Positions 26,289-35,135 of a stretch of DNA of 64,000 nt are shown in pieces. The DNA is from DATFVA01 sp963743325. Lineage in GTDB: Bacteria; Bacteroidota; Ignavibacteria; Ignavibacteriales; Ignavibacteriaceae. The position numbers and the translations under genes were made by a program. Every line of letters begins with the position of its first letter. Within the stretch, counting starts at the first letter, position 1. Under the pieces are notes generated by a model that was given only the letters and a program-made list of their open reading frames with translations, ran no database searches and was not told the DNA's origin. The stretch covers positions 54,215 to 118,214 of the forward strand of contig CAVUOZ010000001.1 in NCBI GenBank assembly GCA_963743325.1. The letters are read 5' to 3'.

Positions 26289-26741
26289 TTAATTTATTAT
26301 TATTGATTTTTCCGAATAAAAATCTTTTCCTTCCATTCCCCATTCAACTTTTATCCTCCATAAACCTTTATTGAGTTTTACGGTATTGATGACCTGTTCA
26401 TTTTTATCAGTGACAGTCAGGGGAAGAGAGAAATCTTTTTTTGAACCCGAGGGACGATAAAAGTATACTGTCCCTGAGGCCTTTTTATCATATACTGAAT
26501 CAGGAAATGTTAATTGTACAGAATTATTCAGAAAAGAAATTCCTACTTCTTTTCCCATTTCACTTGTGTTATTAATTTTATCTATCTGGTTCTGGTATCT
26601 CAGTTCCTTTCCGTAATAATCCTTAGTCACGAGGTCGACATCCTGGTTCATAAAGATATAAACCAGGCCAACAAGTATTGCCATAAAAATTATAATCGAT
26701 AAAAGTATTCCTGTTCCCCAGTTCCATTCAATCTTTTTCAT
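26289..26741 (-). CDS. ccoH: FixH/CcoH family protein
   Basis: ATG 26741 (MKKIEWNWGTGILLS) follows an AAGGAA site by 6 bases and gives 150 residues; the longer frame from 26765 lies inside ccoG. One membrane helix (GILLSIIIFMAILVGLVYIF), then VDLVTKDYYGKELRYQNQID, the FixH signature, and an Ig-like periplasmic part. FixH helps assemble cbb3 oxidase. It overlaps the end of ccoG by 14 bases. Confidence 0.9.
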   Translation of the reverse strand: MKKIEWNWGTGILLSIIIFMAILVGLVYIFMNQDVDLVTKDYYGKELRYQNQIDKINNTSEMGKEVGISFLNNSVQLTFPDSVYDKKASGTVYFYRPSGSKKDFSLPLTVTDKNEQVINTVKLNKGLWRIKVEWGMEGKDFYSEKSIIIN

Positions 26742-28177
26742 CGTGTTCCTTCTTTTTATGTTCATTTTCTACAGGACCAAGGAAAGAGGTATTAAGTACA
26801 TTTATCTGCTTCCCGTCCGAATAAACTCCGATATTCAGCGGAGTATTCATTGTTTTTATTTCATCCTGATCAAGCACAACCATAAATTTACCGTCATAAA
26901 TTTCCTGAGGCTTCAAATCTATCGGTCTGCCGATTAGTTCCAGTTTTCCCTTCAGGTTTTCAAGCTTAAGCTCTATATGCGTTTCCTGGTATGTCTTATT
27001 TACAATATTCACATCATAAAGATTACTGACTTTATCATCCGCCTGCTTCTGGTAAAGCATGCCCGGTGTACGTAAAATGTTAAAATCAAAATCTGTTCTT
27101 GCCGAAAGTAAATATCCAAGCACACCGAGAAGTAAAACAAGAAGTATCGAATAAAATACAGCCCTTGGTGTAAAACGGAACTTCGACTTGTTTTCAATCG
27201 AATTTATTGATGCATACCTGATTAATCCTCTCGGTCTCTTTACTTTATCCATTACACGGTCGCAGGCATCAATGCAGGCAGTGCAGTTTACACATTCAAG
27301 CTGGATGCCGTTTCTGATATCAATGCCGGTGGGACACACATCAACACAAAGATGGCAATCGATACAGTCACCGAGATTCAACTGATCTTCGCCCTTTCTG
27401 ATTTTCCCTCTTGGTTCACCCCGTACATTATCATAAGCAATAACTACTGAATCCCTGTCAAGTAAAACACCCTGAAGTCTTCCGTAAGGACAAACTATCG
27501 TACAGGCCTGTTCCCTGAAATAAGAAAATACCCAGTAAAATGCTCCTGAGAACAGCAGTATTGAAATCAACCCCTGCATATGTTCTGACGGCGGATCTTC
27601 AATTATCTGAATCAGTTTATCCATCCCGATCAGGTAGGAGAGGAAGATATTCGATATAAAAAATGATATGGCAAAAAAGATAACGTACTTGGCAGCTTTT
27701 TTAATCGTCTTCTTAGAATCCCATGGAGCATTGGCAAGCTGTTTTTGCTGCAGCCAGTCTCCCTCAAGCCAGTATTCAATCTTCCTGAACACCATTTCCA
27801 TAAAAATTGTCTGGGGACAGGCCCATCCGCAGAACACTCTTCCGAAAACTGCAGTAAAAAGAATAATAAATACAATTATCGCAATCATCGCAATTACAAA
27901 TAGATACAAATCGTGAGGAACCGAACGGAATACCGAAAAGAATAAAATTTCTGCCTAGGAAATCGAACAGCATAAACTGTTGACCATTTATTTTTATAAA
28001 CGGCATTCCCACAAGAATCACAAGCAGTAAAAAGCTTACAAGTGTTCTTGCATTATAAAACCTGCCCGAGGGTTTCTTAGGATAAATCCAGTTTCTTTTC
28101 CCTTCTTTACTTACTGTAGCAAGCTGATCCCTGAACGAATCATTCGTTTCAATTATCTCTGCTTTATCTTCCGTCAT
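26728..28177 (-). pseudogene. ccoG: CcoG/RdxA cbb3 oxidase accessory ferredoxin, one-base frameshift
   Basis: Two frames (28177-27906 and 27909-26728) make up one CcoG of about 482 residues. The first has WIYPKKPSGRFYNARTLVSF and LGRNFILFGIPFG; the second continues LYLFVIAMIAIIVFIILFTA, FGRVFCGWACPQTIFMEMVF and two [4Fe-4S] motifs (DCHLCVDVCPTG, CVNCTACIDACD). Removing one A from AA at 27919-27920 (plus strand) restores PFGPHDLYLFVIAM. CcoG reduces copper for the oxidase. All other landmarks are intact, so a sequencing error is at least as likely as a real mutation. Confidence 0.9.
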
Positions 28178-28213
28178 CTTATCAAATCCATAAGTTAATA
28201 TTGATTCCTGAAA

Positions 28214-29086
28214 TTATTGATTCACCTGCGTACTATCGCCCTGCCAGATTGTGCCCTGCGGTTCTTTAGGATTTGCAGGTTTTGACCCCTGCAGAGAAAG
28301 CACATAGCTCGCCACCTGCTGAATCTGCTTTGGTTTTAGTTGTGCCTGCCAGCTTACCATACCTTTTGCGGGTACTCCGTATTTTATTGTCGTAAATACA
28401 TTTTTAATTCCGCCTCCGTGAATCCAGTATTTATCCGTTAAATTAGGACCCACAACTCCGCCTGCATCAGGTCGGTGGCAGGGTACGCAGTTCTTAAATA
28501 TATCCTTCCCGGCTTCAAGATCAGTCTGATCGGTCAGCCGGGTAACATTAGCTTCTGTAATAAAAACGCCTGTAGCTTCAAGCTGCGCTCTCTGAACAGA
28601 AGCCGCCTGCATTTCAGCCGCATATTCATCTGCCTGTGATTTTCCTGAAGAAAACACCTCATAATTGAGGAGATAATAAACGGCAAAAATTATTGTGGTA
28701 TAAAAAAGATAATTAAACCACGGTGGAACCCGGTTATCAAGCTCTTTAATCCCGTCATAATCATCTTCCATTATTATTTCATCTTCTTTATCAAGCGGTG
28801 CGGCTTTAGTCATTGCCTGCCTTATACGCGCCCACAAAGAGGGCTTAGCGGGTGCTCCAACAGCTTTCTCTTCCTCTTTGATTTCTTCTGTTCCGAAATA
28901 AAGGAACGCAAAAATAATCGCCAGGATTAATGCAAAGAAGAGAATTCCCAGGATCTTAAAATAAGTTGGTCCCATAACATCTTCTGTTACAGGCGCTGGC
29001 TGCTGTGCAAATACAAAACCGCTCTGCAGGAAAAGCATAGCAGCCGTTATAAGAATTTGCTTTAAAAACTTTCTATTTATCTTCAT
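28214..29086 (-). CDS. ccoP: cbb3 oxidase subunit III (CcoP), single c-heme
   Basis: ATG 29086, 8 bases after AGGTG, gives 290 residues; a GTG at 29095 is the alternative. The N-terminal segment includes a membrane helix (KILGILFFALILAIIFAFLY); RVPPWFNYLFYTTIIFAVYY is the CcoP N-domain motif. One c-heme site follows (NCVPCHRPDAGG) with a distal Met in KGMVSWQ. Classical CcoP has two c-hemes; only one is visible here, as in many Bacteroidota forms. It overlaps ccoQ by 14 bases. Confidence 0.93.
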   Translation of the reverse strand: MKINRKFLKQILITAAMLFLQSGFVFAQQPAPVTEDVMGPTYFKILGILFFALILAIIFAFLYFGTEEIKEEEKAVGAPAKPSLWARIRQAMTKAAPLDKEDEIIMEDDYDGIKELDNRVPPWFNYLFYTTIIFAVYYLLNYEVFSSGKSQADEYAAEMQAASVQRAQLEATGVFITEANVTRLTDQTDLEAGKDIFKNCVPCHRPDAGGVVGPNLTDKYWIHGGGIKNVFTTIKYGVPAKGMVSWQAQLKPKQIQQVASYVLSLQGSKPANPKEPQGTIWQGDSTQVNQ

Positions 29087-29285
29087 TATAATCACCTGTT
29101 AAGATTTTTTGCTGATTATTTTCGGAATCGAGAGGAAGTTCTCCCATTCTTTTAAGATATCCTTTATCAACTTTCAGAGCCCATATAACAAGAGCTACAA
29201 AGAATACAAAAAAGACTATGAGTGAAAACAGGGGATATGCAGCAATTCCTTCAATTGATTCAAGATATTTACCTGCCATTTCCAT
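29073..29285 (-). CDS. ccoQ: cbb3 oxidase subunit CcoQ
   Basis: A 70-residue protein with one membrane helix (YPLFSLIVFFVFFVALVIWA) followed by KVDKGYLKRMGELPLD, matching the CcoQ/FixQ pattern. It lies between ccoNO and ccoP and overlaps ccoP. Confidence 0.85.
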   Translation of the reverse strand: MEMAGKYLESIEGIAAYPLFSLIVFFVFFVALVIWALKVDKGYLKRMGELPLDSENNQQKILTGDYNEDK

Positions 29286-29295
29286 GATTCAATTC

Positions 29296-31425
29296 CTATT
29301 TCTTTTCTGTTAAAGAGACACCTTTAATATCCGTCCCAAGCCTCTGCAGGTAAGATATTAATGCAATTATTTCTTTATCACTCTCAGCAGGAACTCCGTT
29401 ATTCTGAAGATCAAGGGCAATCGCTTCAGCCTGCTTCCTCAAATCATCATTAGCCCTGTTTTCATAACCTTCTGTGTATAGAACGCCGACTGATCTTAAT
29501 CCTCGTATCTTAGAGCGCATACCGGATGTATCAAGAGTTTGAGTCAGCAGCCATGGGTATGAAGGCATAATAGAGCCAGGTGACATTTGTCTTGGATTCT
29601 CCATATGGAGATAATGCCACATATTCGGATATTTTCCTCCTTCCCTGTGAAGATCGGGTCCTGTCCTTTTCGAACCCCAGAGGAAAGGATGATCATAAAC
29701 ATATTCTCCTGCTTTTGAGTATTCGCCGTATCTTTCGGTTTCGGACCGGAAAGGACGAATAAGCTGTGAGTGACAATTGTTGCATCCTTCACGTATGTAA
29801 ATATCTCTTCCCTGCAGTTCAAGGGGATTATAAGGTTTAACGCTGGATATTGTCGGTATATTTGACTTCACCAGGAATGTAGGAAGAAATTCAACCAGTC
29901 CGCCTATTAAAACTACAACGGTGGAAACAATAAGAAAATAAATCGGTTTTCCTTCGAGCCAGCGATGTCTTGCTCCTTTTGCAAACCTGTCATTGATTTT
30001 TAACAGTGCGGGCGCTTCAGCATGTTCTTCTGCTTCAAATGATCCCTGCTTCGCTGTTCTAATAAGGTTGTAGACCATAATTATTACACCGGAGAAGTAT
30101 AGTAATCCGCCGGTAGCTCTTATGATATACATCGGTATTATCTGGAGTGTGGTCTCAAGAAAATTCGGGTACTGAAGTAAACCGAGAGGAGTAAACTGCT
30201 TCCACATCAACGATTGAGTAATACCCGACCAGTACATAGAAGCTGCATAGAATACTATACCCAGCATTCCAATCCAGAAGTGCGCATTTGCGAGTTTCTT
30301 CGAGTAAAGTTCAGTTTTATAAATCCGGGGAATTAACCAGTATAGAATTCCAAAAGTTAAAAATCCGTTCCATCCCAGGGCGCCAATATGAACGTGGGCA
30401 ATAATCCAGTCGGTAAAGTGTGCAATAGCATTGACGTTCTTAAGAGATAACATAGGGCCCTCAAAAGTCGCCATTCCGTAAGCTGTAATCGCAACCACCA
30501 TAAATTTGAGAATCGGATCTTCCCTTACTTTATCCCATGCACCTCTTAGCGTTAACAGACCATTTATCATACCGCCCCACGATGGAGCGATAAGCATAAT
30601 TGAGAATACGGTTCCAAGTGACTGTGCCCAGTTGGGTAAAGCAGAATATAACAGGTGATGCGGACCCGCCCAGATATAAATGAAGATCAATGCCCAGAAG
30701 TGAATAATGGATAACCTGTAAGAATAGATCGGGCGGTTAGCCGCTTTGGGAAGATAGTAGTACATTAATCCCAGGTAAGGAGTTGTAAGGAAGAATGCAA
30801 CAGCATTATGCCCGTACCACCACTGAACAAGTGCATCCTGGACACCCGCATAAACGGGGTAGCTTTTAAGGAATGCGACAGGTACTTCAATTGAGTTTAC
30901 AATATGAAGTACCGCAACCGTAACCCACGTTGCAATGTAAAACCAGATGGCAACATAAATATGACTTTCCCTTCGTTTAAGAATTGTTCCGAACATATTT
31001 ATACCGAAAACAATCCATATGACTGCGATAGCAATATCGATAGGCCATTCAAGTTCTGCATATTCTTTGCTTGTTGTGAAACCAAGAGCCAGTGTAAGAG
31101 CGGCTGTCACAATAATAAGCTGCCAGCCCCAGAAATGGATCTTGCTGAGCAGGTCGCTGAACATTCTTGCTTTGCATAAACGCTGAAGGGAATGGTAAAC
31201 TCCCATAAATATTGCATTGCCCACAAAAGCGAAAATTACAGCATTCGTGTGGATAGGCCGGATTCTGCCGAATGTTGTATACGGGACGTTGAAATTGAGT
31301 GAAGGTATAAATAGCTGGGTGGCTATTGTAAGTCCCACCAGCATACCGATCACCCCCCAAAAAACAGTTGCAATCGCAAAATTCTTTACGATTTTATTAT
31401 CGTAACTGTACTGTTCTAACTGCAT
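29296..31425 (-). CDS. ccoNO: cbb3 oxidase subunits I and II fused (CcoN-CcoO)
   Basis: A 709-residue fusion. Residues about 1-480 are CcoN: heme and copper ligands are in RPIHTNAVIFAFVG, WYGHNAVAFFLTTPYLG, AGPHHLLYSALPNWAQSLG and FTDWIIAHVHIGALGWNGF. Residues about 510-709 are CcoO: a membrane helix, then a c-heme site (REGCNNCHSQLIRPF), RTGPDLHREGGKYP and the Met-containing SPGSIMPSYPWLL. This is the proton-pumping terminal oxidase that works at low oxygen. The AAGGAGA upstream supports ATG 31425. The fusion is known in Bacteroidota and relatives. Confidence 0.95.
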   Translation of the reverse strand: MQLEQYSYDNKIVKNFAIATVFWGVIGMLVGLTIATQLFIPSLNFNVPYTTFGRIRPIHTNAVIFAFVGNAIFMGVYHSLQRLCKARMFSDLLSKIHFWGWQLIIVTAALTLALGFTTSKEYAELEWPIDIAIAVIWIVFGINMFGTILKRRESHIYVAIWFYIATWVTVAVLHIVNSIEVPVAFLKSYPVYAGVQDALVQWWYGHNAVAFFLTTPYLGLMYYYLPKAANRPIYSYRLSIIHFWALIFIYIWAGPHHLLYSALPNWAQSLGTVFSIMLIAPSWGGMINGLLTLRGAWDKVREDPILKFMVVAITAYGMATFEGPMLSLKNVNAIAHFTDWIIAHVHIGALGWNGFLTFGILYWLIPRIYKTELYSKKLANAHFWIGMLGIVFYAASMYWSGITQSLMWKQFTPLGLLQYPNFLETTLQIIPMYIIRATGGLLYFSGVIIMVYNLIRTAKQGSFEAEEHAEAPALLKINDRFAKGARHRWLEGKPIYFLIVSTVVVLIGGLVEFLPTFLVKSNIPTISSVKPYNPLELQGRDIYIREGCNNCHSQLIRPFRSETERYGEYSKAGEYVYDHPFLWGSKRTGPDLHREGGKYPNMWHYLHMENPRQMSPGSIMPSYPWLLTQTLDTSGMRSKIRGLRSVGVLYTEGYENRANDDLRKQAEAIALDLQNNGVPAESDKEIIALISYLQRLGTDIKGVSLTEKK

Positions 31426-31455
31426 AAATGCATTCTCCTTAGAGTGAATAACGAA

Positions 31456-31638
31456 CTATTTTTTCTTTTTCTTAATATCTTTTCCCGGTTCTTCTTTTTT
31501 ATCATCAAAGAGCATCCGGACTGAAGGCGTAAAGGTGTCTTTATACTGTCCGCTCTTTACCGCCCATAAAAATGCGGCTAAGAAACCCACAGCGACAAGA
31601 AGACTGAATCCTATTAAAACAACAATTACAGAGATAAT
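31456..31638 (-). CDS. ccoS: cbb3 oxidase assembly protein CcoS (non-standard start)
   Basis: A 60-residue frame overlapping the end of ccoI: hydrophobic VIVVLIGFSLLVAVGFLAAF, then LWAVKSGQYKDTFTPSVRML and a Lys/Glu-rich end. This is the CcoS/FixS signature (a short helix with WAVKSGQY and TPS.R.LFD). No ATG, GTG or TTG lies in frame near the expected start; the codons are AGG-TCT-ATT-ATC-TCT, so ATT (31638) or ATC (31635) must start it, or translation is coupled to ccoI. CcoS helps insert cofactors into CcoN. Confidence 0.8.
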   Translation of the reverse strand: MISVIVVLIGFSLLVAVGFLAAFLWAVKSGQYKDTFTPSVRMLFDDKKEEPGKDIKKKKK

Positions 31639-34043
31639 AGACCTCTCTTTCCCGCAATGAAATTTGTTGTAAGTGTTGCGAACAAAACCACCGAGATTGA
31701 ACTAAGCGGCATTAATACTGCGGCAATTAACGGCGATAATACCCCTTCAATTGCAAAAGTTAAACCTGCAGCGTTATATAAAAATGATATTATAAAACTT
31801 GCTATTATAATTCTTACGCTGGTTTTGGAAAACCTGATAAGCTTTGGCAGCAGGTTCAGCTTTTCTGCATCAAGAATGGCGTCACAGGCAGGTGAGAAGC
31901 TGCTGATGTTCTCGGTTACCGCTATTCCCACGTTGCTTTTCCTCAGCGCCCCTGCATCATTCAGGCCATCGCCGATCATTAATACATTCTCCTCATGTGC
32001 CTGCATTTTTTCTATATATGCCAGTTTGTTATCCGGTGTTTGCCTGAATTGAAGATCTGAGTTATCCCCGAAAATCCTCTGCAGTCTTGCTTTTTCTCCT
32101 TCATTATCTCCCGAAAGGACCGACAGCTTATAATCCTGAGTTAAATCATTTACAATTCTTTCAATCCCTTCGCGGTAATTATTGTTTATCTCAAAGTAAC
32201 CGTATGTCCTTTCGTTAAATGAGACGTAAACCCTGGGACTTTCATTTAATAAAGGCTTATAGTTAGCAAATGTATCATCGACAAAGGATACAGAACCAAG
32301 CTTAATTTTATTGCCCAGAGCAATTCCTTCAATTCCCTGGCCTGAGTATTCCCTGAACTCCGAAATTTCCGGTTCATCATAATTTTGCAATGAGTTATAA
32401 ATTGCAGCGCTCAAAGGATGAGTTGAATTTTTCACAAGTGACTTTATCATTTCTTTTTTGAAATCGTCAATCCGGTCGCCTACAAAGTTTACCTCTCCTT
32501 CTCCTGCTTTCGTAATTGTACCGGTTTTATCAAATACTATTATATTAATCTTAGCCAGGTGTTCTACCACAGAACTGTTCTTCAGATAAAATTTATTTCT
32601 TCCGAAAATCCTGACCGTATTGCCGAATGTAAACGGAGTTGATAACGCGAGAGCACAGGGACAGGCAACAATTAATACAGCCGTAAAAACGTTTATTGCA
32701 GTATAAATGCTTGTCTGCAGCCAGAATAGAGCTGAGACAGCGGCAATGATAAGTATACCCGCAGTAAAATATTTGCTTACCATGTTGCTGATAGTTGTGA
32801 AATGACTTTCATTTTTCTTGTTAAAAGATTCGTGGTTCCACAGCTGTGTCAAATAACTTTGCGACACTTCTTTTACCACTTCAAGCTCTACCGCACTTCC
32901 TATCTGCCTTCCCCCGGCGTAAACCAGCTCACCCAGAACTTTTTCAACTGGAACAGACTCACCGGTTACAAAACTGTAATCAATGTTTCCGTTTCCCTTA
33001 AATAAAATTGAGTCTGCAGGAATGATTTCATTGTTTCGTATAATAATTCTGTCACCAACTTTTAATTTTGATACGGGGATGGAAGTCTCTTCATTATTTT
33101 TCTTAACTGTCACCCCCAGGGGGAAATAAGATTTATAACTTCTTTCAAAATTCAGAGTTTCATAAGTTTTTTCCTGGAATAATTTTCCGATTAACAGAAA
33201 AAAAACAAGTCCGCTCATCGAATCTAAATAGCCAGCACCGTTATAGACGAGTATTTCCACGATACTCCTCACAAATAAGACAATTATTCCAAGGGAGATG
33301 GGAAAATCTATATTAATGATTTTCTTCTTTAGTCCTTTATACGCAGAGCCAAAATATTCTGAGGCCGAATAAAAGAAGACGGGCAGGGCAAGAATTAAAT
33401 TCAGATATCCGAAAATGGTTCTGTAATAATTGTCGCTAATATCAATAGATAGATATTCAGGGAAGCTCAGCAGCATAATATTTCCAAAGCAGAATGCCGC
33501 TATACCGATTTTATAATAAAGATGTTTCCTGTTTGCATCCTTTTTCTCTTCGGTGCAGTCCAGATGGATCAACGGTTCATAACCTAACGAGGCAAGGAGT
33601 TCAACAAGTTCTCTCAGACCTAGCTTAGAATGAAAATATTTTACGGAAAGTTCTTTCTTCAGGAAATTTACACTCGATTGACTGATGCCGGGATTAAGCT
33701 TATAAAGATTTTCCAGCAGCCATATACAGGAGCTGCAGTGCATCTGAGGAATATAAAATGTTATCGAACTGATCTTATCATTCCTGAAATCAATCAGCTT
33801 TTGAACTGTTTCAGGATCATCCAGGTAATCAAATTTTCTTACAGTAAGGATTTTAGGAGAGATCCCGGGAGCAGTTTCCATGGAATAATAATCACATAAC
33901 TGCTTCTGATTGAGCATTTCATAGACAGTTCTGCATCCTATACAGCAGAATGACTTATCTTCTATACGCAGACTTTCATCTTTGCAGTCATCTCCGCAGT
34001 GGAAGCATTTAATCTCTTTTTTTGCAGTATCTTTTATAATCAT
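31626..34043 (-). CDS. ccoI: Copper-transporting P1B-type ATPase (CcoI/FixI)
   Basis: An 805-residue heavy-metal pump. A cysteine-rich N-terminal region (CFHCGDDC, FCCIGC) precedes an HMA domain with MHCSSCIWLLE (near residue 100). Membrane part; the metal channel has VACPCALALSTPF (near 465); the phosphorylation site is DKTGTITK; MIGDGLNDAGAL is in the P-domain. The presence of the N-terminal zinc-ribbon-like region plus HMA is typical of CcoI. It supplies copper for the CcoN centre. First gene of the operon; its end overlaps ccoS by 13 bases. Confidence 0.94.
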   Translation of the reverse strand: MIIKDTAKKEIKCFHCGDDCKDESLRIEDKSFCCIGCRTVYEMLNQKQLCDYYSMETAPGISPKILTVRKFDYLDDPETVQKLIDFRNDKISSITFYIPQMHCSSCIWLLENLYKLNPGISQSSVNFLKKELSVKYFHSKLGLRELVELLASLGYEPLIHLDCTEEKKDANRKHLYYKIGIAAFCFGNIMLLSFPEYLSIDISDNYYRTIFGYLNLILALPVFFYSASEYFGSAYKGLKKKIINIDFPISLGIIVLFVRSIVEILVYNGAGYLDSMSGLVFFLLIGKLFQEKTYETLNFERSYKSYFPLGVTVKKNNEETSIPVSKLKVGDRIIIRNNEIIPADSILFKGNGNIDYSFVTGESVPVEKVLGELVYAGGRQIGSAVELEVVKEVSQSYLTQLWNHESFNKKNESHFTTISNMVSKYFTAGILIIAAVSALFWLQTSIYTAINVFTAVLIVACPCALALSTPFTFGNTVRIFGRNKFYLKNSSVVEHLAKINIIVFDKTGTITKAGEGEVNFVGDRIDDFKKEMIKSLVKNSTHPLSAAIYNSLQNYDEPEISEFREYSGQGIEGIALGNKIKLGSVSFVDDTFANYKPLLNESPRVYVSFNERTYGYFEINNNYREGIERIVNDLTQDYKLSVLSGDNEGEKARLQRIFGDNSDLQFRQTPDNKLAYIEKMQAHEENVLMIGDGLNDAGALRKSNVGIAVTENISSFSPACDAILDAEKLNLLPKLIRFSKTSVRIIIASFIISFLYNAAGLTFAIEGVLSPLIAAVLMPLSSISVVLFATLTTNFIAGKRGLLSL

Positions 34044-34448
34044 TCAGCCCAAAATTGTAAAATAATTCCGGATAATCCTGTTTGAATTTTAATGTTTTTT
34101 TTCGGAAAGAAGGAATTTGACAGAAATTGTGCCATCCATATGCAAATATATAAAATTTGAAAAAGGATATAACTGTAATAATTCGGACTTTTTTATTCTT
34201 TTTTTAGAAAATGTATAGGATAAACATTCTCATTTTCAGGAAGATGTTTGGCAGCTAATGCGCTAATAAAGTAATATCGAATGTATTTGTAATTCCTCTG
34301 CCAGATTATTCCCTGCCAGTACATTTATTCGCAAACCTGTCTGCCTATAGGCAGATTAACCTTTATAAACGAGTGCAATGATATCAATCTTTGTATTTAG
34401 GGTTGATTTTTTGCAAATTTAAAAACAATTAATAGAGAGAGACTGCAG
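34044..34448. other. Divergent promoter region of the cbb3 operon and DUF2269 gene
   Basis: About 400 AT-rich bases between divergent genes, so promoters in both directions are expected. A short palindrome TCTGCCTATAGGCAGA lies at about 34339-34354. No FNR-type TTGAT-N4-ATCAA site was found by eye, and no gene or RNA was recognised. Confidence 0.4.
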
Positions 34449-34907
34449 ATGGCTTATTTGATTTTCAAACTTATACACGTTTTTGCTGTGATATTTTTTG
34501 TCGGCAATATTGTTATAAGCGTCTTATGGAAGAATCACGGCGACAGAAGCGGTGACCCTAAAATACTAGCGCATACAATGAGGGGGATAATAAGAGCTGA
34601 CAGGTTTTTTACTATGCCCGCAGTTGCATTTTTAATTCTTGCAGGCTTCGGCGCGATGGGGATTGGGTATATTCCTTTTGAAACAGGATGGATTCTCTGG
34701 GGATTCATTATGATTCTTATATCTGCGGCAGCTTTTATGGTTAAGGTTGTCCCTTCCCAGAAGAAATTATTAAGAATCGCAGAAACTGATCCCTTTGATA
34801 AGCAGCTTTATGCTGCAGTATCTAAAGAGTGGAATTTATGGGGAAGCATTGCTACCATTGCTCCAATAGTTGCGATTATTCTTATGGTACTTAAGGCGCC
34901 CGTTTAA
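34449..34907 (+). CDS. DUF2269-family membrane protein
   Basis: A 152-residue protein with four hydrophobic segments (FKLIHVFAVIFFVGNIVISV, MPAVAFLILAGFGAMGIGYI, GWILWGFIMILISAAAFMVK, GSIATIAPIVAIILMVLKAP). The H in LIHVFAVIFF and the RADRFF loop fit the DUF2269 family, which has no assigned function. Divergent from the cbb3 operon; no specific link is shown. Confidence 0.75.
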   Translation: MAYLIFKLIHVFAVIFFVGNIVISVLWKNHGDRSGDPKILAHTMRGIIRADRFFTMPAVAFLILAGFGAMGIGYIPFETGWILWGFIMILISAAAFMVKVVPSQKKLLRIAETDPFDKQLYAAVSKEWNLWGSIATIAPIVAIILMVLKAPV

Positions 34908-35013
34908 GAAAGTAGTAAAACCTGTCCGTATTAAATGGCGGTAGTTTTAGGATAGTATCTACTAATGTGTTTGCCGCTCTGCGGTAGAAGACCCAAAATA
35001 ACCTAAATTTTTC

Positions 35014-35052
35014 CCTCTCACATACGTTTCAGATACGCTAATCTCTCGTCTT
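35014..35052 (-). repeat. Inverted relative of the 3223-3266 spacer segment
   Basis: The reverse complement reads AAGACGAGAGATTAGCGTAT...ACGTATGTGAGAGGGA and aligns with AAGACGAGAGATAAACGAG...GCGTATGTGGAGAGGGA at about 3223-3266. It lies in the 228-base gap before the ABC exporter gene. Confidence 0.4.
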
Positions 35053-35135
35053 ACTCATATCCTTCTGATATTAACATTCAATACCGGATTTATCATTTTT
35101 TATTCCTTTTCTATTGATTATTTTAACAAATTCAA

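Noticed and set aside
27905..27935. Programmed frameshift in ccoG
   Set aside because: No slippery heptamer or downstream structure is visible; a simple one-base indel explains it.
27776..28177. Separate 133-aa protein upstream of ccoG
   Set aside because: Its N-terminal 90 residues are the start of CcoG; the rest is out-of-frame translation.
34044..34448. FNR-type operator upstream of the cbb3 operon
   Set aside because: No TTGAT-N4-ATCAA match; a TATCAAT...TTGATT pair has the wrong order and spacing.
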